Source of the DNA: Talinum fruticosum | Lineage: Eukaryota; Streptophyta; Magnoliopsida; Caryophyllales; Talinaceae | Direction of reading: 5' to 3' | Length of the DNA stretch: 64,000 bases | Assembly (NCBI GenBank): GCA_021018815.1 | Contig: JAITYX010000033.1 | Location: forward strand, 248,001 to 312,000 | Part shown: piece by piece, positions 46,934 through 59,353 of the stretch | How the letters are laid out: every line of letters starts with the position of its first letter | Numbering within the stretch: position 1 is the first letter of the stretch | Notes under the pieces: model-generated | What the model saw: only the letters and a program-made list of their open reading frames with translations | Databases searched by the model: none | What the model was told of the DNA's origin: nothing | Translations under genes and position numbers: made by a program

Positions 46934-49138
46934 TCAAGACGGATGAAACTGTGATTTTCTGTCAGTACGATAAGTGTTTTGGCTATTGATCATCTTTTTC
47001 AGAGCCAGTAGTGAGGGATTCCCTCTCCTCCTCGAACCCTTCGAGAGAAGGGTGAGGGAATGGCCCTTACCAAAGGACCTAATGTGGTCCTTGAGGGATC
47101 TCTTGTGCTTGAAATCAGACCCACAAGTGCAGTACCAGAGCTTGCCACAGTTCTTCTCATGGGTTCTCCAGTCCCCCTTGACTGCAAAGGCTTTGCTACA
47201 TTTCCTGCACATGAAGGCCTTGATCCCATGCTTTCTCTTGAAGTGGGTTTGGAGGGTCCTAAAGTCCTTCAAGGGCTTTGCTCTTGGGTGGTTGATGTTG
47301 TTCTTGCACCCCTGGGCGCAACAGTAGCAGGGTAGCCTTAGCATCGCGGCTGGTTGCGTTCCTCTCAGCGACTCGGGTCCCTTTCTGAACTCCGATCCAT
47401 GCCCCCACATATGCATCTATCATAATGTACATATAAATATCACTCATAGAGTTCATAATAAGAATTAGAAGACCTCTAGAAAGCAGTAAATATTACATTA
47501 ACATGTATTTTTCTTGAACTTCCTTCTAGATTATGCTGCTTTTTTCAAAAACATGAACGATATACGTATGTTTGGTGTTATTTTTGAAAAAAAAAAATTG
47601 TGTAAATACTTAACGTTTCTGCTATAGTTCAAAATAACTTACGTGCAACAAAATCTTTTTAATGGCATATTCCTCCCATTTATTCCATAGGTTTTAGATG
47701 AAACAAATAAATACTTGATTAATTTTTCGGGTTCAATTAGAATGCAAAAAACATTTTCTAAAATCAATATCCTCTGCTTTGACTTAGAGGACTTGAAATG
47801 AAGGAACCAAATGACTTTACTCAACGTACATGTCATGAAAAAGTTATATTAATAACATGAGATTGTATCCTGAAACTCTTACATAATGCCTAGGTACGTT
47901 TTTAACTTTATTTCACCCACCTTTAATAATTTGAAAACAAAGAAGTTTATTTCCAAGTTGTAAACTTGTACTATATATGGACCCGTTGGTCGTACGAGTG
48001 TGGTTTGGAAGTATTTAAATATAAGTAATCTTATATCTGTAAATTGAGAGACTGATTTTAAAGAATCTATTTATATAACATTGACGTATGCACATAAATT
48101 CAATGCATAATGAAACTAAACACCTAACTAATGTGATCAAATCATGGTTTTTGTTGGTTACTTGTTAAAGTCAAATTAACAGTTCAAACATGGTCCCCAA
48201 TTTTGTTGGCAAAGATATGAAAGATAGACTGAAAGGTTCTTTTGAGGAACTTAATTATTGCGATTCCTCTAGTGTAAAATACAATGTCCTATATGCATCC
48301 ATACAACTAGAATTTTGCGTACATACTAACCACTTGGGGAGAGAATATTTGAAAATTTTGCATTTTCAATTTAGGGACGGTATCTTAAACATGAGTTTTT
48401 TCAATAGTATACCTAAAATTGCTGTAAGGATAAATAGATTAAAACACGGCCACCATAAATCAGTATAAATACCGTTCAAGTAAGATCTAAAAGAATATAT
48501 ATTATAAATACTAGCTGAGATCCGCGTGTCATTACCTGCATGTTATTGTAGCGGTTGAAGGTTTTGCTGCAAATAGAGCATGCAAATTGCATTGGACCAA
48601 TAAGGATTTGAGCAGGGGTTGGTATCCAAAACCTACTCTCTGAGTTAAATGATGATGATGATAATAAGGAGACATTATTATCATGATTATTATTCATATT
48701 AATCTTCTCCTTATGATCATCATCATTAACCATCATCATCATCATCATGCTTTCTCTCTCCTCCTCTTTCAATGTTTTCTGCAAGGGCTTAGCCTCCACC
48801 ACTTGATCACCATCATTGGGCAACCCAATAAGCAAATCAACTGTGACTTTCTCCTCCATCATCATCATCATATTTCCATGATTGCCCTCCTCCTCCTTGA
48901 CTACCTTTGCCTCACTGAGCCTGCTTAGGAGGGGCAGAGTTGTCTCTGCTTCGTCGTCTTCTTCTTCTCCTCTATGTTGGTTTTGCTTGTACAGGAGGGG
49001 CAACTCCATCATCAACATCATCGAAGAAGAAGAGGAGGAGGAAGAAGAGGGGGATGAGGAGGTTGTTGGTGAGGGAGAAATGGATGGTGAGGATGAGGGG
49101 AGCGACGATCCAACGGTGGAGATGAAGGCTTGAGCCAT
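46934..49138 (-). CDS. WIP-domain C2H2 zinc-finger transcription factor
   Basis: A nuclear transcription factor of the TT1/NTT/WIP family, which controls tissue identity and growth. Two exons: 49138-48536 and 47416-46934, with a phase-0 GT-AG intron of 1.1 kb between NRYNNMQ and MHMWGHG, where the family has its intron. Exon 1 holds a low-complexity Ser-rich start, an acidic/Met-rich middle, [10 protein letters not shown], and the diagnostic [12 protein letters not shown] before zinc finger 1. Exon 2 holds [41 protein letters not shown] (finger 2), [19 protein letters not shown] (finger 3) and [16 protein letters not shown] (finger 4). All Cys/His ligands are visible. A second ATG at 49182, in another frame, encodes NFIEWLKP, which looks like the family N-terminal motif, so the true start may be there with a frameshift in between. 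The exact WIP subgroup is not resolved. Confidence 0.88.
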
Positions 49139-49280
49139 TCAATGAAGTTTGGAGGTGCTTGTTGATGAAAGCACAAATCCATGTCATTTAACTTTTTTAC
49201 ATTAAAAATATGGAATTAGCTCCTCATCATTCTCTCTAACCCTAGAAATTTAATGGGGGTTTTTGGGAGTTGGGGGTGTT

Positions 49281-49291
49281 TATATATATAT
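49281..49291 (-). promoter_or_regulatory. TATA box of the WIP gene
   Basis: An ATATATATAAACACC sequence on the minus strand lies about 100 bases before the ATG at 49182. A leader follows with a very short upstream frame (ATGATGAGGAGCTAA). Confidence 0.5.
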
Positions 49292-52200
49292 GTATATATT
49301 CACCCTTTTACATGAAACAAAGAGCCTTTACTAATTTTGATGTCAATGGTGGTTTGGTTTGTCTTTTCATTAACAAATTTTACCATTTTTTAATATTTTT
49401 TTTTGAAAAAAATTGAGTGATGGAATTCTCTCCCCCTACCTTTTTCTACCTTGAAGGAGGGGAGGGGTGAAATTAGTGGTGGGGTTAGTGGAAAATGACA
49501 TGCAAAATCAAGTCTTTGGCTTGATGAAGAGAATCCTAGAACAGGCTGACCTTTTTTGCCACTAAAGAATTAAGTATTTTATACAATATATGCACAATCT
49601 ATGTACACACTTAACAATATATACCACCCAAAATTAGTAATAATATCAGCCAAATCTATGTACACATTAACAATATACTACTACTACCCAAAACTAGTGA
49701 TATAAACAATATTAGCCAATTATAAGTTTCAGACTTGAATATGTCGTATACGTCTGTAATTCATTTATCCTTTTACATATTAATCTAAGCTTAAAATAAA
49801 TAAGATAGTAGTGTAATTTTAAAAATTAAAATAAAATATCGAAATTAAATTGAGCAAACATATCTAAGTGGAGAGTATCATGATCTGAGATCAAGATATA
49901 TATATCTATACACACACACTAGTTGTAACTAGAAATTTTTGCAAATTTTTAACCTTCAATATTAATTATTGAATAAATTAAATTAAAATCTTTTAATTTG
50001 CTCTTGGATTAGTACTACTGCCTACTAGGCTTAATTACCTCTTTTTTTGGGAGGGGGTTGGAGGGGTAGACGAAAAGGGAAAAACAAAAGCATTCCAGTC
50101 AATACCTGAAACGAATGCATACATCAGTCTCAAAAATTATTAGATTAATAATCTTGCTAATTAAATTTTTGTCTTAATAAATAAATAAATTGCCACGTAT
50201 CAGCGTGCGAATAATATAAAATTAATACAAAATTTGATTTGTTTGGTTTACAGAAATTTTTTTAAAAAAAAAAAAGAAACTCCGAAATTGATTAGGATCG
50301 ATGCTCTGGTGGGGTAGAAATTATGGATAAGAAGAATCCAAATATTTTAATTAAAATTGATTCAAATTTAGCTGCTGTGCTTCATATATAATCCAGAAGG
50401 TGACAAAGTGACAATACAGTGTTCTAAGTTGTGATTAGTTTGCGTATCTTAGTCTTTTTTTTTAATGTTAATTACGTGGCTGTTTTTCTATCCACTTTCA
50501 CACTAAAAAAAAAGACATTTTTAGTGGACAAAGGAGAAAAATGTTCGTGCGAATAAATACAATTATGGAATATGTACTACTATATTTTAGGGATAATTTT
50601 TTATTTTTTTATTAACAATATAGTCACATGTTTGATTTATAGCATTAGGGAAGGTTTCGATGGTGGAGGGATTTAGTATATACTTCTGTTATATAATTGT
50701 GACATAGCAACAACCACAACACATATATAGTGTGGAGCCCGTTTTTGTTGAGTTTAAATTTTTCGATAAGTAAAGAGATAATAGATATAGTTGATTTCAC
50801 GAGACTAGAAAAAAATATAAATGTTTTTCTTGAAGTTAAAACCTTTTAAAAATAGTATTTGATACTAATAATAATAACAGATGGCCATCTAATCATCTCA
50901 TCTCAGCTTTTTTTATAGTCTTCCTTCATCTCTGTTATATTCTGACAAGGCGATCCTCTTATGCTTGTGCATAAGTCATAGGTTTGCACTTCTTCAGTTG
51001 ATACGAACTAATCATACGAGTCTTGTTCCCTTCATATCTGGGCGTCACCCCTACTGTTTCTCTAATTATTTCGGTCGTGATCTCATCCAATCTTATAAGT
51101 CATCCATCCACCTTGTTATTCTAAGTTGTTTTTGTCACCATGGTCTTTTGGATTTGGGACTTCTTGATTGGTTAACACTTAGACCTATGGCTAACTAGCA
51201 CACTGTAGCCTTACTAGGATTTTCTTATCACGATATGGTGAACAATAATATCCTACCTTTATATGGTGAACAATATCTCTATACATATGCCGTTTATTTT
51301 GTCTGATCAAAACCAAGTATTTCATTAAACTTATCACCTTTTGGTATCGTCGTACTACCAATGTTTACTTCTTCCAGATTTTTTTAATCATTAGGTATTC
51401 GAAAGTCTTAAACGCATTTAATGCATAACTTTATTATTTGTTCTTAAATTTAGAATTTTTTTTTTTGGTGTGAATGCAATGCTATGTTTATGTGTAGGAA
51501 AATCATATGTTAGATGAGTCACAAAATTTAATATTGTATATACATTTGTGACCGATGTGAAGTATATATATTGGAATTATTATTAAAATTACAATTACCA
51601 ATTCATTATTCCAATCTTTATTTAAAAAGTACGTTTAAAAATGACGAAAACTATCATGCATAGTAACCCTACAAATATAGGTGAACATATGATTATTACA
51701 CAAAAAAATTGTAAAAAATTTGCAAAATCAGAGAGAAAAAGAGGCAAAACAATCGGAGTATCACATGCATGCAAAACTAGTGATGAAAAGATACTAATGG
51801 ACAACATAATTCAATCAAATCTAGAGAATCGTCTCAAGGTTAATTATATAAATAAATATGGAAAAAGAAAAGGGAAAAAAAGGAGCTAAAAAGAGAGAAT
51901 GGAGGTGGATAAATCACCGACAGAATATGTAATGGCGGATTTTCAGGAGATGAAAACAAACAAAGTTTAAACCTTTTCTTTTCTCTTTCCTTAGCCTTTT
52001 TAGTTTTAACCATTTCCTTTTGTATTTTTCTATAATTTCTCATTACTGTTTTTGATTCCCATACAAAAATAAATAAAAATAAAGCCACCTCCTTTTTTCT
52101 TTTTTGGGTTCCTCACTTATTTTCAAGTTTTCACGCTGTTATTACCTACGCTACTCAGCTTGAAGCTAATAAAATCCCATTTAGGAAGTTTGATAATTTT

Positions 52201-53464
52201 GGGGGAAAAAATCTCAATATTTTTGAATTTATATACTCTCTTCTATTATGGATGATCCACATCTTAAGGACTTGTATAATTATCAAAAATTTTAAAAAAG
52301 TAATATAAAAAAACTATGATATATCTTAATCATATATTTATATTTTAGTCACGTGTATTTGTCATATATATATATATATAACTATAGACTTTTTTTATTT
52401 AATCACGTGTATTTTAATTTTAAAAAATAACTATAGACTTTTTACCCCTCCCATAAATTTGCAAAGGGCAAGGTAAATAATGATATCTTTCTTTAATCAA
52501 GTGCTCACATTTTCCTCCTATCACTCTTTCTGCCTGTCTCTAATCAACTACTAGTGGGTAAATTGTCTCCATTAACATATAGAAGATAGATGATTGCCGT
52601 AAAATCACAATAATTAGCGTAACTTTTAATGTCATAGGCAGTATATGTGACATAATTTAATCTTATTTAATAATTTTTATTAATTTTAATTAATATTATA
52701 TTTTCTAAAATGTATTATAAAATTTTAATAAATATGTGCAGAAACAATTTTTTTTTTTTTGTAGAGACTGCAAACTTTTCAAGACTAGACTATATATGTG
52801 CATGTTTTGTATTTTTTTCCCTTTTTTCTTTAACCTTTTTTTTTTTGCATTAAATATTTTCCCCTACTTTTATTTGTGATTGACAAGTTACCTAATTCCA
52901 AGGTATAATATCCAAAAGTTAAAACTACTTCCCCATTATGGTCATAGATAAGAGAATCTAATTTTTTTTAAAAAAAAAAGGAAACTAGATAAACCAACTT
53001 AAAGTTATGCATGGCCAATAATAATTGTATAATTAAGTAATTAACAATATTATAAATTCATATTCCTACATCCCTTGTTTCTGCTCTTTTCTCTCCAAAA
53101 TCATCATTTTCAGGGATAATGATATAGGCCATAGCTTAATTACCTCGCTTTCACTTTTTGTTATACATGCACTAAGGTCAATGCTTTAGCCTTAGGCTTC
53201 CTTTTAACTTATATATTCAACATACATATGTATAGTGAAAGTTGGTATAGTCCATTCAATGTGCTCTTTTCCCTTTTCTTTCTTTCTTATATATATATAT
53301 ATATATATGACTCCTTCCACTATAGGGAGATAGAAATTCAGCAAGTCATGCCCCATTGCTACATACAATAACATCACCAAATATATGTCGAATTCAGAAG
53401 AAAAAATAACCAAACGTTTTTTAGATTAGAAAAAATAGCCAATGCCTAGTTGATAGCCCAATAT
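49292..53464. other. Long intergenic region upstream of the WIP gene
   Basis: AT-rich, with no supported gene. 50900-51200 is less biased and could be an old retroelement shred, but no domain can be read. Short (TA)n runs lie at 52366-52380 and 53288-53308. A CACGTG core occurs twice near 52350-52410 within a repeated phrase that includes AACTATAGACTTTTT, showing a small local duplication. Confidence 0.35.
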
Positions 53465-53560
53465 ATCTCAAACATAAGGAGGATTACTAGTCATAGAACT
53501 TAATCCCATGACCTCCAAGTCGGAAGGTCATCAAGATGCCAACAGAGCTATGAGCTTAAA
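53465..53560 (-). mobile_element. Probable tRNA-derived SINE
   Basis: On the minus strand an A-box-like TAGCTCTGTTGGC is followed by a B-box-like GGGATTAAGTTC at the usual spacing of about 35-40 bases, with GACTTGGAGGTCATGGG between. This matches the head of many plant SINEs. The tail and target duplication were not resolved. Confidence 0.4.
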
Positions 53561-53859
53561 TTTACTTTATGGAATGCAAAATATACTCCATAACTTTCTA
53601 ATCATCATTTACTTAACTATTTGGCAAAAAATCGATGGCCCCTATGCCTACATGTACAAAATAGATTTAACTTATTTTTAATTAATATTTTTTTGGATTT
53701 ACCAAGGATATAATTTCTTTTAAGTTGCGAACATTTAAGGTAAAAGTCCTTCCAATAAATATACTTATGAAAATTGAAGCTTTATTGGTATTTCCTATAT
53801 ACCATGTAAGTCGATTCTTACTATTTAATAAATAAGACCAAAATATCGGCTCTTCGTTA

Positions 53860-56800
53860 CTCTAAGTCATGTCAACTTTGTCTGGTAAGGCACTCTTTAC
53901 CTCTTCTACATCCTGCAATGCTCACTTGGCTGAATTTTTTGGAAAGAATGAATGGATATTGGATACTGGTGCTTCGATCATATGACACCTCATTTGGATT
54001 TGTTAGTTCGAAAAAGATGTTGTCTCGGCCTCTTATTGTCGGCTTGCCTGATGGTACTTCTAAGGAAGTTTTTCGGATAGGTAACATGATTATCTCGTCT
54101 CGGAGTGATTCTTAAATCGGTGTTATATGTGCCTGAATTTAAGTTCAATTTGTTATCTGTTGGGAAATTGCTTGACACCTCAAAGTTATCCACTCGGTTT
54201 ACTAAGACTCGGTGTGTCTTTCAGGACCTTATTACTAGGGTCATTGTTGTTGACGGACACGGGGTGGCTGGTTTATACAAGTTGCGTTCGGTTCTTGGAG
54301 ATGCTCGCTAATGTTGGTGCATGTGTTTTTGTTCGGTCTAAAGATGTTTCCATTCCCTATAATAATGTTGGTGTTTTTGCTGATGTGCTTCTTTTACATG
54401 CTCGATTAGGACATTGCTCGATGTCTAAATTGAAGCACATAGATGACCGTAAGGATCATGGTGTAGGTGTTTTACATTGTGATACTTGTCTCATGTCTAA
54501 GATACACCAGTTACCTTTTCCTAGAAGTGAGTCCATGGCCAATAAGCCTTTTGACTTAGTACATATGGATCTATGGGGTCCTTATAGAGTTGCGGACATA
54601 AGTGGTTCTCACTATTTCTTGACCGCACTTGATGATTGTACTCGCTTTACTTGGACTTTTTGTTCCAAAATAAGATGCGGGTCGTGGCACCGCATATGTT
54701 GAGACTCAGTTTCATGCTCGTGTTAAGACCATTAGGAGTGATAATGGTTCGGAGTTTACTCAAACCCACTGCAAAATATTTTTTGGTGAAAAAGGCATTG
54801 TTCATCGGAGGAGCATTCCTAAAACTCCTCGAGTAGAATGGAAGGGTTGAGAGAAAACATAGGCATCTTGTAGAGATAGTTAGGGCTATCGGAATTCATG
54901 CTAATTTGCCTCTTAAGTTTTGGGGTGGTTCCTATCTTCCGGCTGCTACTCACATTATTAATAAGTTGCCTGTTGCTTTGCTTCATTGGACAACACCTTT
55001 TGAGAAAATTTTTGGTACGCCTCCTAATTACTGTGAATTGAGGGTTACATAGAGTCTTTGCTATTGTCTTGACAAAAGTGTTACTGAAAAATTTTCTAAG
55101 AAAAGTAGAAGATGCATAGTCATTGGCTATCCTCCTTACCAAAAGGGTTACGGGTTGTATGATTTGGATTCTTGCACTTGTCTTTGTTGGTAGAGACATC
55201 AAGTTTTTGAAAATGTTCTACTTTATCACACTCAATTATCTGTTTCTAGTTCCAGTTCTGGTTCTTCCGAGGTCTCCTTTTTCCTGGTCATCCTGTACAT
55301 GTACCCGAGGATAATGTTCCTTCACAAACTCGTCCGACAATAGAACTCTCTACTAAAGCTAAGCCCCGTCCCAGCCCGGCTCTTCTCGGACATTCTCAAA
55401 GAAATAGGAGACCCCCTGTTTGGATGAATGAGTATGTTCATGCTTGTTGTCCAATGCACTGTCTTTATGCTTGCAGATTTTGTACATTTGCATTCTTCCT
55501 ATACTCGCTTCGTTACATAATGTCTTATCTATCCCTAAACCTGCTACTTATAAGCAAGCCAAGGGTGATCCTAATTGGGAAGATGCTATGTAAAAGGAGT
55601 TAGCATCTCTTGAGGCAAATGAGACTTGGGAAATTACATACTTACCTCCCACCCAAAATGCCATTGGTTCTAAATGGCATTACAAGGTCAAGTTTAAACC
55701 TGATGGAACGATTGATATATAAATACAAGGCTAGGTTTGTTGTTAAAGGCTTTACACAAGAAAAGGACAAAGATTACAAACATACCTTTTCTCCCATGGC
55801 CAAATTACCTAATGTGAGGGTGCTACTGGCTTTGGCGGCTATGCATAATTGGCCTCTTCAACAACTTGATGTCAATAATACCTTTCCTCATGGGCATTTG
55901 GATGAGGAAGTTTATATTCTTCCACCAAAAGGGTATTCTGTTTCTCCTGGCAAGGTTTGTAAATTGAGGAAGCCCCGTTATGGGCTTAAACAAGCTTCTT
56001 GACAATGGAATTTGGAGTTAAAAAGTTTCTTCTTAGCCTAGGCTTTATACGAGTCAAAGCAAGACTACTCCTTGTTCACTAGAAAGCAAGATGGCAAGTT
56101 CCTTATTGCCTTGGTGTATGTGGATGATATGCTTATCACAGGCAGCGATCCACAAAGCATAGAAATGGTAAAAACAAGCCTTACATAAGGCATTTACCAT
56201 TAAAGATTTAGGTGCTGCTAGGTATTTCCTAGGAGTTGAAATTGCAAGGTCGATTCGGATATACTTTTGAATTAGAGAAAATACATTCTTAATATTCTGC
56301 TAGATGCTTTGGTTTATCAGCCTGTAAACTTGTAGTTGCTTCCCTTCCTATAGGCCTTCATTTATCCACGGATGCTAGTAAAATTTTGGAACACGCAGAA
56401 CAATACAAGAGGTTGGTTGGTAGATTGTTATACCCGAATTTAACTAGACCTGACATTACATTTGCTGTACAACACTTGAGTCGGTTCCTCGGTGTACCCG
56501 GGAAGCCTAACATAGAGGCTGCACTTCATGTGTTGAGATACTTAAAAGGCACAATTAATGAAGACCTTTTTATTCAACTGCTTCTACACCTGCTTGTGGT
56601 TGGATACTTGTGATGTAGATTGGGGTGGTTGTACTTTTAGCAGGAAGTCTGTTTTGAGTTATTGTGTTTTCTTGGGTTCATCTTTGGTGTCTTGGAAGGC
56701 CAAGAAACAAAAGACTACTTCTAAGTCTCCTGCAGAATTTGAGTATAGATCCATGTCCATCGCCACTAGTGAGTTGGTCTGGAATATTGGTCTTTTAAGA

Positions 56801-57304
56801 GATCTCAATGTCCCTATTGCTTATCCAGTCTCTTTAGCTTGTGATAATAAGGCAGCTCACTACATTGCAGCAAATCCTATGTTTCATAACAGAACCAAGC
56901 ACTTAGATATTGATTGTCACTATGTGAGAGACAAACTTAAAGATGATTTTCTTCAAACTGTTCATGTGCCGTCCAAATTACAACTTGCAGATACCATGAC
57001 CAAGGCTTTGCCTTCACCACACCATCAAGCCATAGTTTCGAAGTTAGGACTTGTTGATTCTCCACAAGTTCCAACTTGAGGGGGAAGGGGGTGTGAAGAA
57101 TACAAAATCAATTTGTACTACTCAAACTCCAGGGGGATATTTTATTAGTTGGTTGAGTTTGTTAGAGAAGGTTTTGTATATATATAATATATTTCAGCTA
57201 CTGTAGATAACTGAATACAATAATACAAATAGAGCCCTTCTCTCTCTCTCTCTCCTCCTCATTCTTGAGGTTTAATCATGGATTCACAAGTTTAGTAGCC
57301 TACA
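53860..57304 (+). mobile_element. 5'-truncated Ty1/copia retrotransposon
   Basis: The plus-strand pol remnants are in order. Protease WILDTGAS lies near 53953. The integrase zinc region reads LLHARLGHCSMSKLKH...HCDTCLMSK (54388-54500), and the integrase core DLWGPYRVADISGSHYFLTALDD (about 54568-54640). RT has ARFVVKGFTQEKDKDY near 55730-55775, QQLDVNNTF near 55860 and YVDD at 56117-56128. RNase H (56386-57076) contains LVGRLLYPNLTRPDI, CDNKAA, and TKHLDIDCHYVRDK. A TGA at 57077 is followed by a polypurine tract (57078-57091) and the 3' LTR. The gag start, primer-binding site and 5' LTR are missing. Many stops and frameshifts make it inactive. The short LTR suggests one of the short-LTR copia lineages. 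Confidence 0.88.
57092..57304 (+). repeat. 3' LTR of the copia element, 213 bp
   Basis: Starts TGTGAAGAATAC directly after the polypurine tract and ends AGTAGCCTACA. It contains a TATA-like run at 57177-57192 and a CT run near 57237-57254. No matching 5' LTR is found upstream in the window. Confidence 0.75.
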
Positions 57305-58939
57305 ATATGAATGTGCTTAAAACTTTTTATATAACGGTGTAAGAATATAAGTATTGGTAATTAACTGTATATAGTCACTTATTATCTATAGTTTCTCTCA
57401 ATTATAGTATAAGGTAACATGTATAATCGAATTGCCGCCAATATAGCTCATATAATAAAATATCAATCAATCTATATTAATTCTTAATTCCCAATATTGA
57501 TGGTAGTCATAGACTAGAATTATCATTTCATCACTTTGGACCATTTAATTACTTTATTTATAAAATAAGTATATTTTGTCTTCATATCTTTTTATTTTTT
57601 ATTCTTTTTTAATTAAAATAAATTTCTCCATTCAAAAGAATGAAACCTAAATAGTTATCTAATAAGAATAAGTGTTACATCACTTAAACTAATCAGATTC
57701 GTGCAATAAAAAAAAGCTGTAATATGATTTAATTCATTATTTCGTTAATGGTAAAATTGGATAACGGGGTTCTCCAATCACAATTTGCTTTTCTTCATCT
57801 CATGCGTAATTACTGATTAAAGGTCAACCAAATTCCTCTAATATTTATAATCTGGAAGGCTGAAAAATCTAATTTGAACCATACGAGGTAGATGGGCCAG
57901 TAAGGTTGCTAGAATTGGAAGAAAAAAACCACAAATTCTGTGTTGTTTTGAATATGATAAAGACATGAGTGCTTATTAAAATAAAATAAATGATTATAAT
58001 ATATAATTGAAACATGTTTAGTGAGAATTAGGCAAAAAAAACTAACCAAAAATAAAATAATCTTGTTGTTGGCAGGAACTATGGCAGTAGTGTCACCAAT
58101 GTCTAAAAGTTCTTCAACCGCTACTTTGAATGGTGTACAGTCAAATTCCACGTGAATTATAAACTTTTATCCTAAAGTGGAAATCTCCTCATTTTTTTAT
58201 GTGATAGATTCGATTCTCTTTTTTTATTATATTATACTGCTTCTTTAACATCTTATTTATGTTATAAAGGATAGTGTCGGTATTAGGTTTTGGGGTAGTG
58301 GTTAGTGATTTGGAAGAGTTAAGTCACTACTTATTTACAAATATAAGTGTTCGGCAAAATATTAGTTAGAGATTTATGTACTTTTTTCAGAAGCTACTCG
58401 AGTAGTTTTTAAAACCAATACCTAGAGACTGCATATATATTCTCAAATTTTTCTTTTTATTTTCTAAAAGTTTCTATTTATTGTATCCCTTTTAAATATT
58501 TACATAAATTTACCACTTAAACAGTCGTCATTACCAAACACACTTGTCATAAACTGTAACAAGTAAATACTGATCGGTGACATCTAATCGCTAATGAAAT
58601 AGCAAAACAAATACTTTTATGAACACGTGCAAATACCCATTAAAATCGATCATAAATAATGTATGGCCTTTATATCGTGACCTATGTGATGATTGAAGTT
58701 CCGACCACCTAAACTTTTCTGAAACAAAAAGATAACTGCTAAATGTTTGGTGAATCTAATAGAACAAAGTGAGCAATTCACGAGGTAACAAGTAGTAGTA
58801 TTCTAAAATAAGCTGACATTGGTTTCTATAATGGTTGTTGCCACGTGCCACAGTGTATACTACTAAATAATTAATTCACATCCAATTCTATCATTATTCC
58901 TTAATTTCATTACATCTAACAAAATTATATTACATCCAA
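57305..58939. other. Intergenic, with one exon-like fragment
   Basis: AT-rich. On the minus strand 58148-58062 reads EFDCTPFKVAVEELLDIGDTTA and continues for a few residues, with a composition and donor-like end that suggest a lost exon. I do not recognise the family and see no partner exon. Nothing else is supported. Confidence 0.3.
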
Positions 58940-59345
58940 CACGGGTGTAAATGACCCGATCGAGCCGGGCTTGGCTCGGTCATATTTTAGTCTGATTTGG
59001 ATAGTTCGGACTCTGCTCGAGCTCGACTCATTTTTTTTATTTGTTTAAAAAGTTTCTTCTAATGGAAGTTAGATTATATATTTTTTTATTAAATCCAAGA
59101 AATAAGGGTTTGAAACTTAATCGTAATTTTATACTCTTTATATAAGTGTTTTTAGAAAAAAAACAAAAAAGAACTACTTTGCCTAAATCAAGCCTAGCCG
59201 AGGCTTGTTGAGCTCGAACTTGGCTCGGTATGCTTTTGAACCGGCTTAGGCTCATATTGGAATCGGTTTGAATCGAACCAGAGCAAAGCTTTGGTCAAAC
59301 CAAATCCGAGCGTTCGATAAGCCGACCCGATTTTGTTAAAGCCCT
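58940..59345. mobile_element. hAT-like MITE, 406 bp, GAGCTCG/ACCCGA-rich
   Basis: The flanks ACATCCAA (58932-58939) and ACATCCGA (59346-59353) agree at 7 of 8 positions. The left end CACGGGTGTAAATGACC and the right end reverse-complemented AGGGCTTTAACAAAATCGGG form short imperfect inverted termini. Both arms are rich in GAGCTCG and GGCTCGG words, as in 25483-26003. The middle is AT-rich. No coding capacity. Confidence 0.65.
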
Positions 59346-59353
59346 ACATCCGA

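Noticed and set aside
46934..47335. Plus-strand open frames opposite the WIP second exon
   Set aside because: Antisense shadows of the conserved zinc-finger coding exon.
48480..48536. Possible Helitron 3' end (CTAG with a nearby CGCG word) in the WIP intron
   Set aside because: No hairpin precedes it, and the position is explained by the splice donor of WIP exon 1.
50880..51200. Less AT-rich stretch suspected to be an RTE-type retroelement tail
   Set aside because: No readable RT or endonuclease motif in any frame, and no ends or target duplication found.
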